Source: a virus. From it: a stretch of DNA of 43,313 bases. Positions within the stretch are counted from its first letter, which is position 1. Each line of letters opens with the position of its first letter. The stretch spans positions 1-43,313 of IMG/VR virus record IMGVR_UViG_3300017973_000003. One strand, given 5' to 3'. Under the pieces are notes generated by a model. That model searched no databases, was not told where the DNA came from, and worked only from the letters and a program-made list of their open reading frames with translations. The position numbers were made by a program, and so were the translations under genes. This document shows, piece by piece, positions 1-6,395 of this stretch.

Positions 1-21
1 AAAAAGGTTAACAAACGTTTG

Positions 22-51
22 AAAGAGCCCTACCATTTGGTAAGGCTCTTT
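22..51 (-). terminator. bidirectional intrinsic terminator
   Basis: A hairpin with outer arms GAGCC/GGCTC and inner arms TACC/GGTA is flanked by A-runs on the left and T-runs on the right. It lies directly beyond the stop of the minus-strand gene at 52-666. It would also stop rightward transcription arriving across the window edge if the molecule is circular. Confidence 0.8.
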
Positions 52-666
52 TTATTCATACTGCTTTATCCAGTCGTATACTTCCTGAGATACAACAGTT
101 TTATCTCCTCTTGATTTACCATATAGGTACGAAATAAAAGCTCCCCATGACAGCGTATAAGGACAATGCTTATTAATAAACACCAACATTTCTCTTAATT
201 CTATAACTCTACTGTAATTAAGATTTGAGGTAACGTGTTTCTTTATATAATCGCTTATAAAATTTGTATGTTTGATCGTTACATCTATAAGAATAGCAGC
301 GGCCTTAGATGGTGTTATATCCATCGAAAAGGCTAAAGCTTTTAGTTCTTCATTAAACTCGTTTGTAAATTTAATTGTAATCCTCTCGTTAGAAGCACTC
401 AATTTTACTTTTTGTAAGGATGATCTATCGAGGTCTCCTAAAATTAAAGTGGATCTGTGCCAGTAATCTCTTCTGAAATATTGAGATAATAATTCGATAA
501 TTTCATTTGACGAAATACCTTCCATACAAATGTATTCTCCAATACTTTTTACTGGTTGGTTAGTAATAGATGATAATTGATACAAACCAGATTTAATACT
601 TGTCGGAATCGTTGGTTTTATATCTATTTTCTTATCTTTTCTTACCTTTCTCTCCTCTTTTAGCAA
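52..666 (-). CDS. tandem ribbon-helix-helix protein, probable plasmid regulator
   Basis: A 204-residue protein of unknown function. Two segments look like ribbon-helix-helix DNA-binding units. One spans about residues 18-51 (IPTSIKSGLYQLSS...). The better one spans about 94-131, where a short strand, ITIKFTNEF, precedes two helices. The N-terminus is very basic. The start is TTG, chosen because AGGAGG lies about nine bases upstream. Paired RHH units in one chain would let a monomer bind a full operator, as in some plasmid copy-control or partition regulators. A 10-bp inverted repeat at 696-724 in its upstream region is a plausible target. The gene ends at a terminator and is divergent from the small gene at 810. 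The RHH assignment is inference from pattern; the role is unknown. Confidence 0.7.
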   Translation of the reverse strand: MLKEERKVRKDKKIDIKPTIPTSIKSGLYQLSSITNQPVKSIGEYICMEGISSNEIIELLSQYFRRDYWHRSTLILGDLDRSSLQKVKLSASNERITIKFTNEFNEELKALAFSMDITPSKAAAILIDVTIKHTNFISDYIKKHVTSNLNYSRVIELREMLVFINKHCPYTLSWGAFISYLYGKSRGDKTVVSQEVYDWIKQYE

Positions 667-695
667 CAGATTTAGCCTCCTCTTTGGTACCTAAC

Positions 696-724
696 ATTTA
701 GGACACTGTCCCTTTGTCCTAAAT
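696..724. promoter_or_regulatory. inverted repeat, candidate operator
   Basis: Perfect 10-bp arms ATTTAGGACA and TGTCCTAAAT are separated by nine bases. They lie between the divergent genes at 52-666 and 810-962. Position and symmetry suggest a repressor site, possibly for the RHH protein. There is no T-run, so it is not an intrinsic terminator. Confidence 0.5.
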
Positions 725-809
725 TTATGTGACAGGGAGGAGGTTTATGTATATAAAATTCATAATTTGGACAAAATTAAAATAAGGAGATTAAGAGAGG
801 AGAATTCAT

Positions 810-962
810 ATGAAAATGACAAAAGAACAAGCTATATTAATTGGAAAAGAGATATATGAACATTCTATTAAACATGGATTTCCAGTTATAGAAAAAACGA
901 AGAAGGGTAATAAAAATACTATATCAAAAACAAAAAAGAAAGTTAGATTATATAATATTTAA
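810..962 (+). CDS. small basic hypothetical protein
   Basis: A 50-residue ORF beginning MKMTKEQAILIGKEIYEHS and ending in a lysine-rich tail. The ATG follows an excellent GAGAGGAG ribosome site by seven bases, which is the main support for calling it a gene. It is divergent from the RHH gene and shares its regulatory gap. No family recognised. The basic tail could bind nucleic acid, but nothing proves this. Confidence 0.55.
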   Translation: MKMTKEQAILIGKEIYEHSIKHGFPVIEKTKKGNKNTISKTKKKVRLYNI

Positions 963-1258
963 ATAAGGTCCAATACAAAAGGTATTAGCATGAATGAGCC
1001 TAAATAACATCGTTTTCAAGGGTTTGAAATATATATCTAGTTGGGGTTTGGAACAAATAGAAATATAACAAAAAGATTAATAATATCAATCGGTTAGAAC
1101 TATTTTAAGCGATGGTTTAGACCATCAGTAGCGGACCATCATTTTAACAGATGGTCCGCTATGAATAATGGCATATCTGATGTTTTTTGGATTGGTCAAA
1201 CTATAAGTATATTAATATAAAAAATCATTAGCAGCGGTTGCTAATGATTTTTTACTGA
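963..1258. other. non-coding stretch with clustered ACCATC/GATGGT repeats
   Basis: No convincing gene. GATGGT-ttag-ACCATC forms a 16-bp palindrome at 1111-1126. TAGCGGACCATC (1129-1140) pairs perfectly with GATGGTCCGCTA (1150-1161) across a nine-base loop. Four GATGGT/ACCATC units thus lie in 51 bp. There is no T-run, so a terminator is unlikely. A protein-binding site or a replication/partition element is possible. A second hairpin, AAAAATCATTAGCA...TGCTAATGATTTTT, at about 1219-1253 sits just beyond the partition operon and probably ends it. Confidence 0.5.
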
Positions 1259-1432
1259 TCAATCTTCCATCATTCTTGCAAAGTCTTCTGCTTCTTGCAT
1301 AGATGCCTGGCATACTTCACACTCTAAAACGTGTAATCTTAATTCATTTTGAGTATCTTCACTATATTTGTGAGGGTTTGCAATTAAAGCTTCTTTAACA
1401 TACATGTTTTTTTCACAGAATTTTGTAAACAT
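1259..1432 (-). CDS. small protein with HxxxCxxC zinc-finger-like motif
   Basis: A 57-residue protein, third gene of the partition operon. An in-frame upstream ATG exists at 1459, but the ATG at 1432 has an AGGAGG site just ahead and is preferred. It contains HVLECEVC, the H-x3-C-x2-C signature of the zinc-binding anti-sigma (zf-HC2) fold, followed by an acidic helix. No membrane segment is present, so it is not a classical anti-sigma factor. It starts 14 bases after the ParR-like stop, suggesting cotranscription. It may modulate partition or operon expression; this is inference. Confidence 0.7.
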   Translation of the reverse strand: MFTKFCEKNMYVKEALIANPHKYSEDTQNELRLHVLECEVCQASMQEAEDFARMMED

Positions 1433-1445
1433 AATAGCCTCCTGA

Positions 1446-1826
1446 TTATTCAATATCAACTAAATTATCAAAATCGGAAAAGTCTTCTTCAATTATATCA
1501 TTATTTGCAATTTGTTTATTCATTTGATTAACAGTAATTGTAGTACTACCACCAATAATCATTGTAATAAAAGCAGCTATAGACTTTTGAGTGATAGGAT
1601 CTTCTAGAAATTTTCGTTCTTCGTTTGAAAGTTTATATTCTAAGTCTACATTTATACTGTTATTATCTATTCTGTTATTTCTTTTAGCTGCAGATTCGAT
1701 TAGATTTAACATTTCATTGTTTCTTTTTTCTAATCCATTTAAATAACTTAGTGTTTCTTCTGGTATATCAACGGGAAGTTTTACCGAAAATGTTTTACCG
1801 GGCTCTAATGGTTTTTTATTTGCCAC
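1446..1826 (-). CDS. parR: ParR-like centromere-binding adaptor
   Basis: A 126-residue protein just downstream of the actin-like ParM gene (three-base gap). The start is GTG; no strong Shine-Dalgarno site is visible, suggesting translational coupling to ParM. Residues about 12-45 (KTFSVKLPVDIPEETLSYLNGL) resemble a ribbon-helix-helix DNA-binding region. The C-terminus is strongly acidic with aromatic residues (EEDFSDFDNLVDIE), like the tail with which ParR-type adaptors hold ParM filament ends. Known type II systems bind repeats upstream of parM, and such repeats are present at 3020-3068. The assignment rests mainly on gene order, size and the two-part layout. Confidence 0.75.
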   Translation of the reverse strand: MANKKPLEPGKTFSVKLPVDIPEETLSYLNGLEKRNNEMLNLIESAAKRNNRIDNNSINVDLEYKLSNEERKFLEDPITQKSIAAFITMIIGGSTTITVNQMNKQIANNDIIEEDFSDFDNLVDIE

Positions 1827-1829
1827 GAT

Positions 1830-2972
1830 TTATACACCAACTTTTTCAATAGTTAGTTCAATTCCTCTTTTTTTCGCAACGATATACAAGATTTTGAAAT
1901 AAGCTTTTGCAATGCTCCAAATACTTTCATCTGCATCTAAGAAATGCATTACATAACCTTTACCTTCAGTATTAAGAATCTCTAACTGTTCACGAATTAA
2001 AGCAGCGGAACCACCAACATTGTAAATTTCATCAATGTCTCCTACATTGTCCCAAGTATTTATAATATCGTTGTATTGTAATTGAGCAAATGTATTTAAA
2101 TGTTTATCAACTGTAGATTTAATTGATACTGGCTTACCGTCTGGCTTAATGATGTATGGGTCTTTTTCACGAACGATATTTTCTACTAATTGACGACGTG
2201 ATTTAAAAATTGTTTTTCTATATTCACGATCTAAGTCTTTGTTAATTAAGTCTAAGTATCTACCGATACCTGCGATATCTCCCTCAGAGCTTTCGTTGTC
2301 GATTTTACCATTTCTAATTATTGCTTTATCTCGTGTATTTCCGCCGATATCATTAATTAATAGATTCTTAGTTAATAAATTTTGATTTTTCTTTTTGAAA
2401 CTATCATCCATTGTTAGGTTGATCATTGCAGCATATCCTTCAATACTTACGATAACATCCTCAAACTGAATACGGACAATCTTTCCTTTTAGGCCACCTG
2501 GTGTTTGTTCGAATTTAACTTCATGCATACTTTCCATTAATTTCTTCTTGAAGTTAGCACGTGCGTTTTCGTCATCTTTTACTTCATCCAGTGGAAGACC
2601 TGTACTTAGTATATAAGTTACATTAATTACTTCTTTATCTGAATTTTTAGCAGCATCTAAAGCAAGTGCAGTTAATAGAAGAATTATTGTTTGTTCAGAG
2701 TCTCCTTTTTTAATTCGATTAGATACAACATCGTTATTTACTTCTTTAGCAGCTAAATTCCCAACTGCATATGTAGCTGACTCTTTTAAAGCACTGGAAG
2801 TGATACGAACGTGTAATTCTTCGATAGGATCGTTGTCATCAGAAAGCATAGAACGACTATCCATTCTTTTTACTACATTCGGTATATAAACACGGTGTTC
2901 TTCGGACAAACCACCAATAAAACCTTTTAAACTATCATTTCCGCCATCTAATGAAGCAGCCTTGATTCCCAT
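1830..2972 (-). CDS. parM: ParM/StbA-type actin-like plasmid segregation ATPase
   Basis: A 380-residue actin-fold protein. Phosphate-1 motif LDGGNDSLKG is near the N-terminus, phosphate-2 motif INDIGGNTRD near residue 210, and adenosine motif YNVGGSAALI near residue 315, in the order expected for ParM/AlfA/StbA proteins. It would polymerise with ATP and push or pull plasmid copies through the ParR-like adaptor. A TTG two codons upstream is possible, but the ATG at 2972 has GGAG at a better ten-base distance. It is the first gene of a three-gene minus-strand operon. Related ParM systems are known on Bacillus thuringiensis plasmids, supporting a cereus-group origin. Confidence 0.9.
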   Translation of the reverse strand: MGIKAASLDGGNDSLKGFIGGLSEEHRVYIPNVVKRMDSRSMLSDDNDPIEELHVRITSSALKESATYAVGNLAAKEVNNDVVSNRIKKGDSEQTIILLLTALALDAAKNSDKEVINVTYILSTGLPLDEVKDDENARANFKKKLMESMHEVKFEQTPGGLKGKIVRIQFEDVIVSIEGYAAMINLTMDDSFKKKNQNLLTKNLLINDIGGNTRDKAIIRNGKIDNESSEGDIAGIGRYLDLINKDLDREYRKTIFKSRRQLVENIVREKDPYIIKPDGKPVSIKSTVDKHLNTFAQLQYNDIINTWDNVGDIDEIYNVGGSAALIREQLEILNTEGKGYVMHFLDADESIWSIAKAYFKILYIVAKKRGIELTIEKVGV

Positions 2973-3019
2973 TAACAATCATCTCCTAAATTGGATTATT
3001 TTACCTTGCAAATATATGG

Positions 3020-3068
3020 TAACACTTTTATAACACCTTCGCAATATTTTTATAACACTTTGGTGTTA
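3020..3068. promoter_or_regulatory. candidate centromere (parC) repeats
   Basis: TAACAC occurs in direct orientation at 3020, 3031 and 3053, and as GTGTTA at 3063. Spacings of 11 and 22 bases keep the sites on one DNA face. The longer unit TTTATAACAC repeats 22 bases apart. The location directly upstream of parM is where type II partition systems keep the centromere and autoregulated promoter. Confidence 0.65.
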
Positions 3069-3122
3069 CTTTCATTAAAAATAGAATAATAGTATAAATT
3101 ATTGATAGTATTTATAAGATGG

Positions 3123-3665
3123 TTAACTATGCTTTTTAAAAAGGCGGTTGATGAAGCGGGTAAAAAATGATTGTGAAGCGGTGGTTATAGCGAGTTTATC
3201 TGCTTGTATTTCACGAATCGATTCTAACAGAGCGGTATCACGGGCCTTTATACTCTGCTCTATATAACGATTTTGTTCATCTAGACGGTTTAATAGTTCC
3301 TGGTTAAACTTCATTTGTTGTGTAGCGAACTCCTTTAAAAACGCTATAGTGTCCTCATAGCGGTCTTTTGTATGTGTTTCTTCAGTCTCTACTGTAGCGG
3401 CTATCGCGCTTTCTGAGGATGAATACCATGCTACTACAGCAATAGCGGCGCTTTCCAATGTCATATCTTCCTGTCGTGAATAATCTATTAATTTTCTAAA
3501 CGCTATAGCGTCATGATCAAAATAGCCTCGGTGTCCTAGATCGTTCTTATGAAACTTATAGTTTTTCTTTTCCAGTATGTCGGCATACTTTCTAAGTGTA
3601 GAAGGGTTAATATCTAAAATAGTGGCTAATTCCTTTGGAGAGTATACCCGTTGTGATTCCTTCAT
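3123..3665 (-). CDS. MerR-type HTH and coiled-coil protein (DUF3967-like)
   Basis: A 180-residue protein. Residues about 8-60 form a MerR-like winged HTH (YSPKELATILDINPSTLRKYAD, then an RGYFD wing). A long helical, coiled-coil region follows (about 100-160), then a basic amphipathic end (FFTRFINRLFKKHS). The overall plan matches DUF3967/RacA-like Bacillus proteins that bind DNA at the N-terminus and may touch the membrane with the C-terminus. The start ATG has a GAGGTG site. Four 9-10/10 copies of palindrome CGCTATAGCG lie within or near this gene, so it may bind several sites and anchor or organise the plasmid. Function is inferred. Confidence 0.75.
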   Translation of the reverse strand: MKESQRVYSPKELATILDINPSTLRKYADILEKKNYKFHKNDLGHRGYFDHDAIAFRKLIDYSRQEDMTLESAAIAVVAWYSSSESAIAATVETEETHTKDRYEDTIAFLKEFATQQMKFNQELLNRLDEQNRYIEQSIKARDTALLESIREIQADKLAITTASQSFFTRFINRLFKKHS

Positions 3666-4178
3666 ATCACACCTCGCTACGGTTTAATTTAAGTAAATAA
3701 TTCTATACTGTATATAAAAGTCCTTCTAGATAGAATAAAGCGTTGTAGGGCATTTTATAAAGATATACGCATGTACTTTGAAGTGATAGATAAAGTTTAC
3801 TTGATGAAATAATTTCACGTACCGTAATAGTTTATAAAAAATAGATACAAAAATAACTATAAGGATTTCTATTTATGAAAGCCACGCTATAGCGGTGGTG
3901 GATAATAGTTCTATTCTGGAAAAAACAATAAAAAAAGACTTTCCTAATTTAATAGAAAAGTCAATTAACGTTCTTACTCAAAATATGCAGTTTTTGTGGT
4001 TGATTTTAGCTGCGATAAGATACCAGGATACACATTATAATCATCAGCAACACGGTAGAAATTGCTCGGATCAAAATTTTCTATGTTCATACCATTAATT
4101 GTGTCTTTGGTCCACGTAACGGATACGCCATTTTGAGTACTTTCTCCGCCTTTAATATCTGTCATTGGCACTATAGCG
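3342..4178. repeat. dispersed CGCTATAGCG palindromes
   Basis: Perfect copies lie at 3501-3510 and 3885-3894. One-mismatch copies lie at 3342-3351 (CGCTATAGTG) and 4169-4178 (CACTATAGCG), with weaker TATAGCG partners near 3185. The copy at 3885 is flanked by CCAC and GTGG. I found no other 9/10 match in the window, so clustering around the MerR-like gene is specific. In coding parts they use the uncommon ATA isoleucine codon. They are probably binding sites for the neighbouring regulator. Confidence 0.6.
3930..3962 (-). terminator. intrinsic terminator
   Basis: Arms GACTTTCC and GAAAAGTC with a ten-base loop are followed, on the minus strand, by seven T residues. It lies just beyond the stop of the membrane-protein gene at 3974. 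Confidence 0.8.
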
Positions 4179-4678
4179 TTAACCGTAACCATTTTAACAT
4201 CGCTTCGTTTAAGTAATTTATACATTAACTTGTAATTATCATCAGCAGTATTCGCAACAACGCTATTCTCGTCCCAGTAAGTCTTGTCTTTAGAAATATT
4301 AATTGTCACTGCTCCGTTTATATCCATAACCTCAGATGCATCACTATTATAGTCTTTAATTACACTTAATGACTTGGATTTGTCAGTTAATGGTACAGTT
4401 TCCAATTTTAGCGGTATTTTTTTAACTTTTGGTTTATCTGCTTTAGGTTTATCAACTTTAGATACAGTTGTTGTTACTGTTTCTTTTGAATTTTCAGCTT
4501 GGTTAGATGAAGAATCATCTGCTAAATTACCAATAATAATGCATAATGTTATAAATCCATAAAAGCTAGATAGTAAGATTCTAACGATCTTAGGAAAATG
4601 CTTATTTTTCCACATGAAAAATATACCAAGTGGGTAAAAGAGAATTAAAAATAACAAGGTTATTCGTCTTCGATTCAT
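3974..4678 (-). CDS. membrane-anchored protein with extracytoplasmic domain
   Basis: A 234-residue protein. Two hydrophobic segments near the N-terminus (about 5-21 and 31-52) flank the basic loop MWKNKHFPK, a pattern seen in many Firmicutes surface proteins (PLG...MW, then a lysine/proline loop). A low-complexity lysine/proline/threonine linker (about 66-95) precedes a roughly 130-residue domain without cysteines. The C-terminal part is probably outside the cell. It is monocistronic with its own terminator. A prophage-expressed surface protein could act in superinfection exclusion or host adaptation, but the family is not recognised and no function is claimed. Confidence 0.7.
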   Translation of the reverse strand: MNRRRITLLFLILFYPLGIFFMWKNKHFPKIVRILLSSFYGFITLCIIIGNLADDSSSNQAENSKETVTTTVSKVDKPKADKPKVKKIPLKLETVPLTDKSKSLSVIKDYNSDASEVMDINGAVTINISKDKTYWDENSVVANTADDNYKLMYKLLKRSDVKMVTVNAIVPMTDIKGGESTQNGVSVTWTKDTINGMNIENFDPSNFYRVADDYNVYPGILSQLKSTTKTAYFE

Positions 4679-4775
4679 CCTTATATACTCCTAACATAAT
4701 AAAATTACTTAAATTATATCATTTTGTCATTTTTTGGAATATATCTTATTTTTTCTTAACTCTGCCATATGTATT

Positions 4776-5684
4776 CTATTTTTTTTCTTCCAGCCAATTA
4801 TAAAATGGTATACCCATAGGTTGATACTCTTCTTTAGATTCATTATGTTTGTCTTCTTCTGCAGCTTTTCTTAACTTACGCTCATAACGTTCTTTATCAA
4901 TCTGAATATATTTATTATTTAAACTAGTAAACAAGTATTCTTGTAGATCAGTTATCTGACCTTTACTATATTTATTCATTACTTTTCTAATTACTGAATT
5001 GATAGATTTTAATGCTAAATGTTCTTTGAATTGTAAAGTAAGTTTCTCAACAATATATTTTACATCTTGTTCGTTAAGAGTGTCCTTCTGAAAAGAAGGC
5101 TTATCATCATCAATCTCTCTTACCATATCAAAAGGTAAACTTTCTTCTACATCAAAACCAAGTTCAAGAGAATATTCTTTTTCGGTTTGTTTTTCGTTAA
5201 TTTGTTTTTCGTTAGTATAGTATTTATTATCTGCTGATTTTGAACTGTCCAATTTGGACTTCCCAAAATCGGAAGTAGAAATTTTTTTGGACTTCTGATT
5301 TTCGGAAGTAGAAAGTTTTAATCCAAATATCTCACCGTATTCTTGCTTTGCTTCATCATAAATAGCTTTGATTTCTTCTTCTGTGAAAGGTAGTAAGCGA
5401 ACATAATATATGTATTCCCATTGCTTACCGTTACGATATTTATACTCGATGATGTAGTTTGCATCTACTAATGAATCCCATGCGTTAGAAACAGAAGTTT
5501 TTTTATTCTTTTTAAAACGCTTGTACAATTCTGTTTTATGTATAACCCAGCTACCTGAGTAATGACATATGTTTATTAATAGTCCTAAAGATTCTAAAGG
5601 GATCTCCGTCTCTGGATGTTTACAAGTCTCGTTTGGTACTCGTAAAAAATTGTTTGGTAGTTCCATTACTTTTACTAAAGCCAT
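4776..5684 (-). CDS. plasmid/phage replication initiator (winged-helix, DnaD/RepA_N-like)
   Basis: A 302-residue protein. The ATG at 5684 is chosen because GGGGG lies eight bases upstream; in-frame upstream ATGs lack a site. Residues about 1-110 resemble the N-terminal winged helix of RepA_N/DnaD-type initiators. A lysine/serine-rich middle (about 125-165) is low complexity and its DNA carries 33-bp direct repeats, a layout known for initiators whose origin lies inside the gene. A helical C-terminal domain (about 190-275) follows. A 200-base leader with a probable antisense RNA and a strong promoter lies upstream. No other initiator, helicase loader or polymerase is seen, so it is the best replication protein candidate. 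Confidence 0.7.
   Translation of the reverse strand: MALVKVMELPNNFLRVPNETCKHPETEIPLESLGLLINICHYSGSWVIHKTELYKRFKKNKKTSVSNAWDSLVDANYIIEYKYRNGKQWEYIYYVRLLPFTEEEIKAIYDEAKQEYGEIFGLKLSTSENQKSKKISTSDFGKSKLDSSKSADNKYYTNEKQINEKQTEKEYSLELGFDVEESLPFDMVREIDDDKPSFQKDTLNEQDVKYIVEKLTLQFKEHLALKSINSVIRKVMNKYSKGQITDLQEYLFTSLNNKYIQIDKERYERKLRKAAEEDKHNESKEEYQPMGIPFYNWLEEKK
5186..5314. other. iteron-like direct repeats within rep, candidate origin
   Basis: TTTGGACTTC-N8-GGAAGTAGAA occurs at 5253-5280 and 5286-5313, a 33-base period (about three helical turns). Each unit has inner ACTTC/GAAGT symmetry. A palindrome GTCCAATTTGGAC (5247-5259) abuts the first. TTTGTTTTTCGTTA is repeated in tandem at 5186 and 5201. 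The repeats give the encoded protein a repeated STS-x3-KSK stretch, so coding pressure is an alternative explanation. Confidence 0.5.
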
Positions 5685-5773
5685 AAAAAATACCCCCATT
5701 TTATAGAAAAAGGAGATTAAATAAGAGGAATATTTTCTTGTAAAAATACACATAAATATGTTAAAATCAAATA

Positions 5774-5863
5774 AACATTTATATATGTACAAGAAAATTC
5801 TTAATGGAGCTTCTAATCCTGGTGGTGGCCAAACCTTTACAGGACTAGAAGCTTTTCCTTTTT
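5774..5863 (+). ncRNA. probable antisense RNA controlling rep
   Basis: A plus-strand promoter, TTGTAA (5739), 17-base spacer, extended TGT-TAAAAT (5762-5767), points into the rep leader. About 40 bases on, a strong hairpin (AGCTTCTA..CCTG at 5808-5821; CAGG..TAGAAGCT at 5840-5853) ends in TTTTCCTTTTT. This predicts a roughly 90-base RNA wholly complementary to the initiator leader, the usual arrangement of plasmid countertranscript copy control. Arms ATTTTCTTGT/ACAAGAAAAT (5732, 5789) could fold the leader too. Confidence 0.6.
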
Positions 5864-5890
5864 CTGTTAAATTTAGTTTAATTAATTAGA

Positions 5891-5919
5891 ATTATAGATT
5901 TAATACGCGCGAAATGCAA
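5891..5919 (-). promoter_or_regulatory. rep promoter with CGCGCG operator in the spacer
   Basis: On the minus strand: TTGCAT (5919-5914), 17 bases, TATAAT (5896-5891). The 13-base element AATACGCGCGAAA (plus-strand 5902-5914) fills most of the spacer, where a bound protein would block RNA polymerase. The same element appears at 7583 and 8972. Confidence 0.65.
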
Positions 5920-5922
5920 TAT

Positions 5923-5960
5923 AAAAATACCAACTATCTAAAAAGATAGTTGGTATTTTT
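5923..5960. terminator. strong bidirectional terminator
   Basis: Seventeen-base arms AAAAATACCAACTATCT/AGATAGTTGGTATTTTT around a short A loop, with T-runs in both directions. It ends the HTH gene at 5959-6195 and insulates the rep region. Confidence 0.85.
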
Positions 5961-6195
5961 ATTTATACTTTATTATATCTTCTATATTAAATTTTCTGTT
6001 GATTCCTTGTTCTTCTGCTATTTCCTCAAGCGCAATTAATATTTTTTCAAGAATTTTAGTATTTAATCTTTGAAATTTATTATTTATGATATAATATACA
6101 GTATCAGAACGGATGTTCGTCTTTTTGATTAGGTAGTAAGGCGTAACTCCAAGTAGATCTAGAGTTTTATCAAGTGTTGACGTAACTTTTTTCAA
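5959..6195 (-). CDS. small XRE-like HTH protein
   Basis: A 78-residue protein. The reading frame continues upstream through a hydrophobic stretch, but GGAGGG sits seven bases ahead of the TTG at 6195, so that is taken as the start. Residues about 8-60 match a Cro/CI-type HTH (LLGVTPYYLIKKTNIRSDTVYYIINN), with a helical end. It is divergent from the AimR-like gene and shares a 200-base regulatory gap holding a four-site palindrome. It is a candidate regulator of the lysogeny region or of rep. Confidence 0.75.
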   Translation of the reverse strand: MKKVTSTLDKTLDLLGVTPYYLIKKTNIRSDTVYYIINNKFQRLNTKILEKILIALEEIAEEQGINRKFNIEDIIKYK

Positions 6196-6299
6196 TTCAC
6201 TACCCTCCAAAAATATAAATATAAATATATATAAATATATCACATTTATACATAATTTTTAATTATTTTTAGAATATTAGAATATTATGTAAATAAATG

Positions 6300-6362
6300 T
6301 TGGTTTATGCACTTTCAACGTGTATAATTTTGTGTAATACTATACACATTAAACGTGCATAA
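6300..6362 (+). promoter_or_regulatory. aimR promoter overlapped by a nested palindromic operator
   Basis: Promoter TTGGTT (6300-6305), 17 bases, TATAAT (6323-6328). Four half-sites of the form GTGYATA lie in two inverted pairs with one common centre (6333.5): TTATGCAC 6305-6312 with GTGCATAA 6355-6362, and GTGTATA 6320-6326 with TATACAC 6341-6347. A regulator bound here would cover the -10, implying autoregulation or control by the divergent HTH protein. Confidence 0.65.
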
Positions 6363-6395
6363 TCTTCTGCATTTATTAATGTTCGAGGTGAATAA

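Noticed and set aside
3895-4098. 67-codon plus-strand frame starting after a CGCTATAGCG palindrome
   Set aside because: It runs through the minus-strand terminator and the end of the membrane-protein gene, has no ribosome site and reads as low-quality protein.
5785-5889. Short plus-strand frame containing NPGGGQTFTG, loosely like the DPGGGGF pheromone
   Set aside because: No ribosome site, no signal peptide, and the bases are explained by the antisense RNA hairpin. The likeness is probably chance.
6286-6297. TTATGTAAAT, resembling the right arm of dif
   Set aside because: The left arm and the six-base centre are not present at the right spacing; AT-rich chance match.
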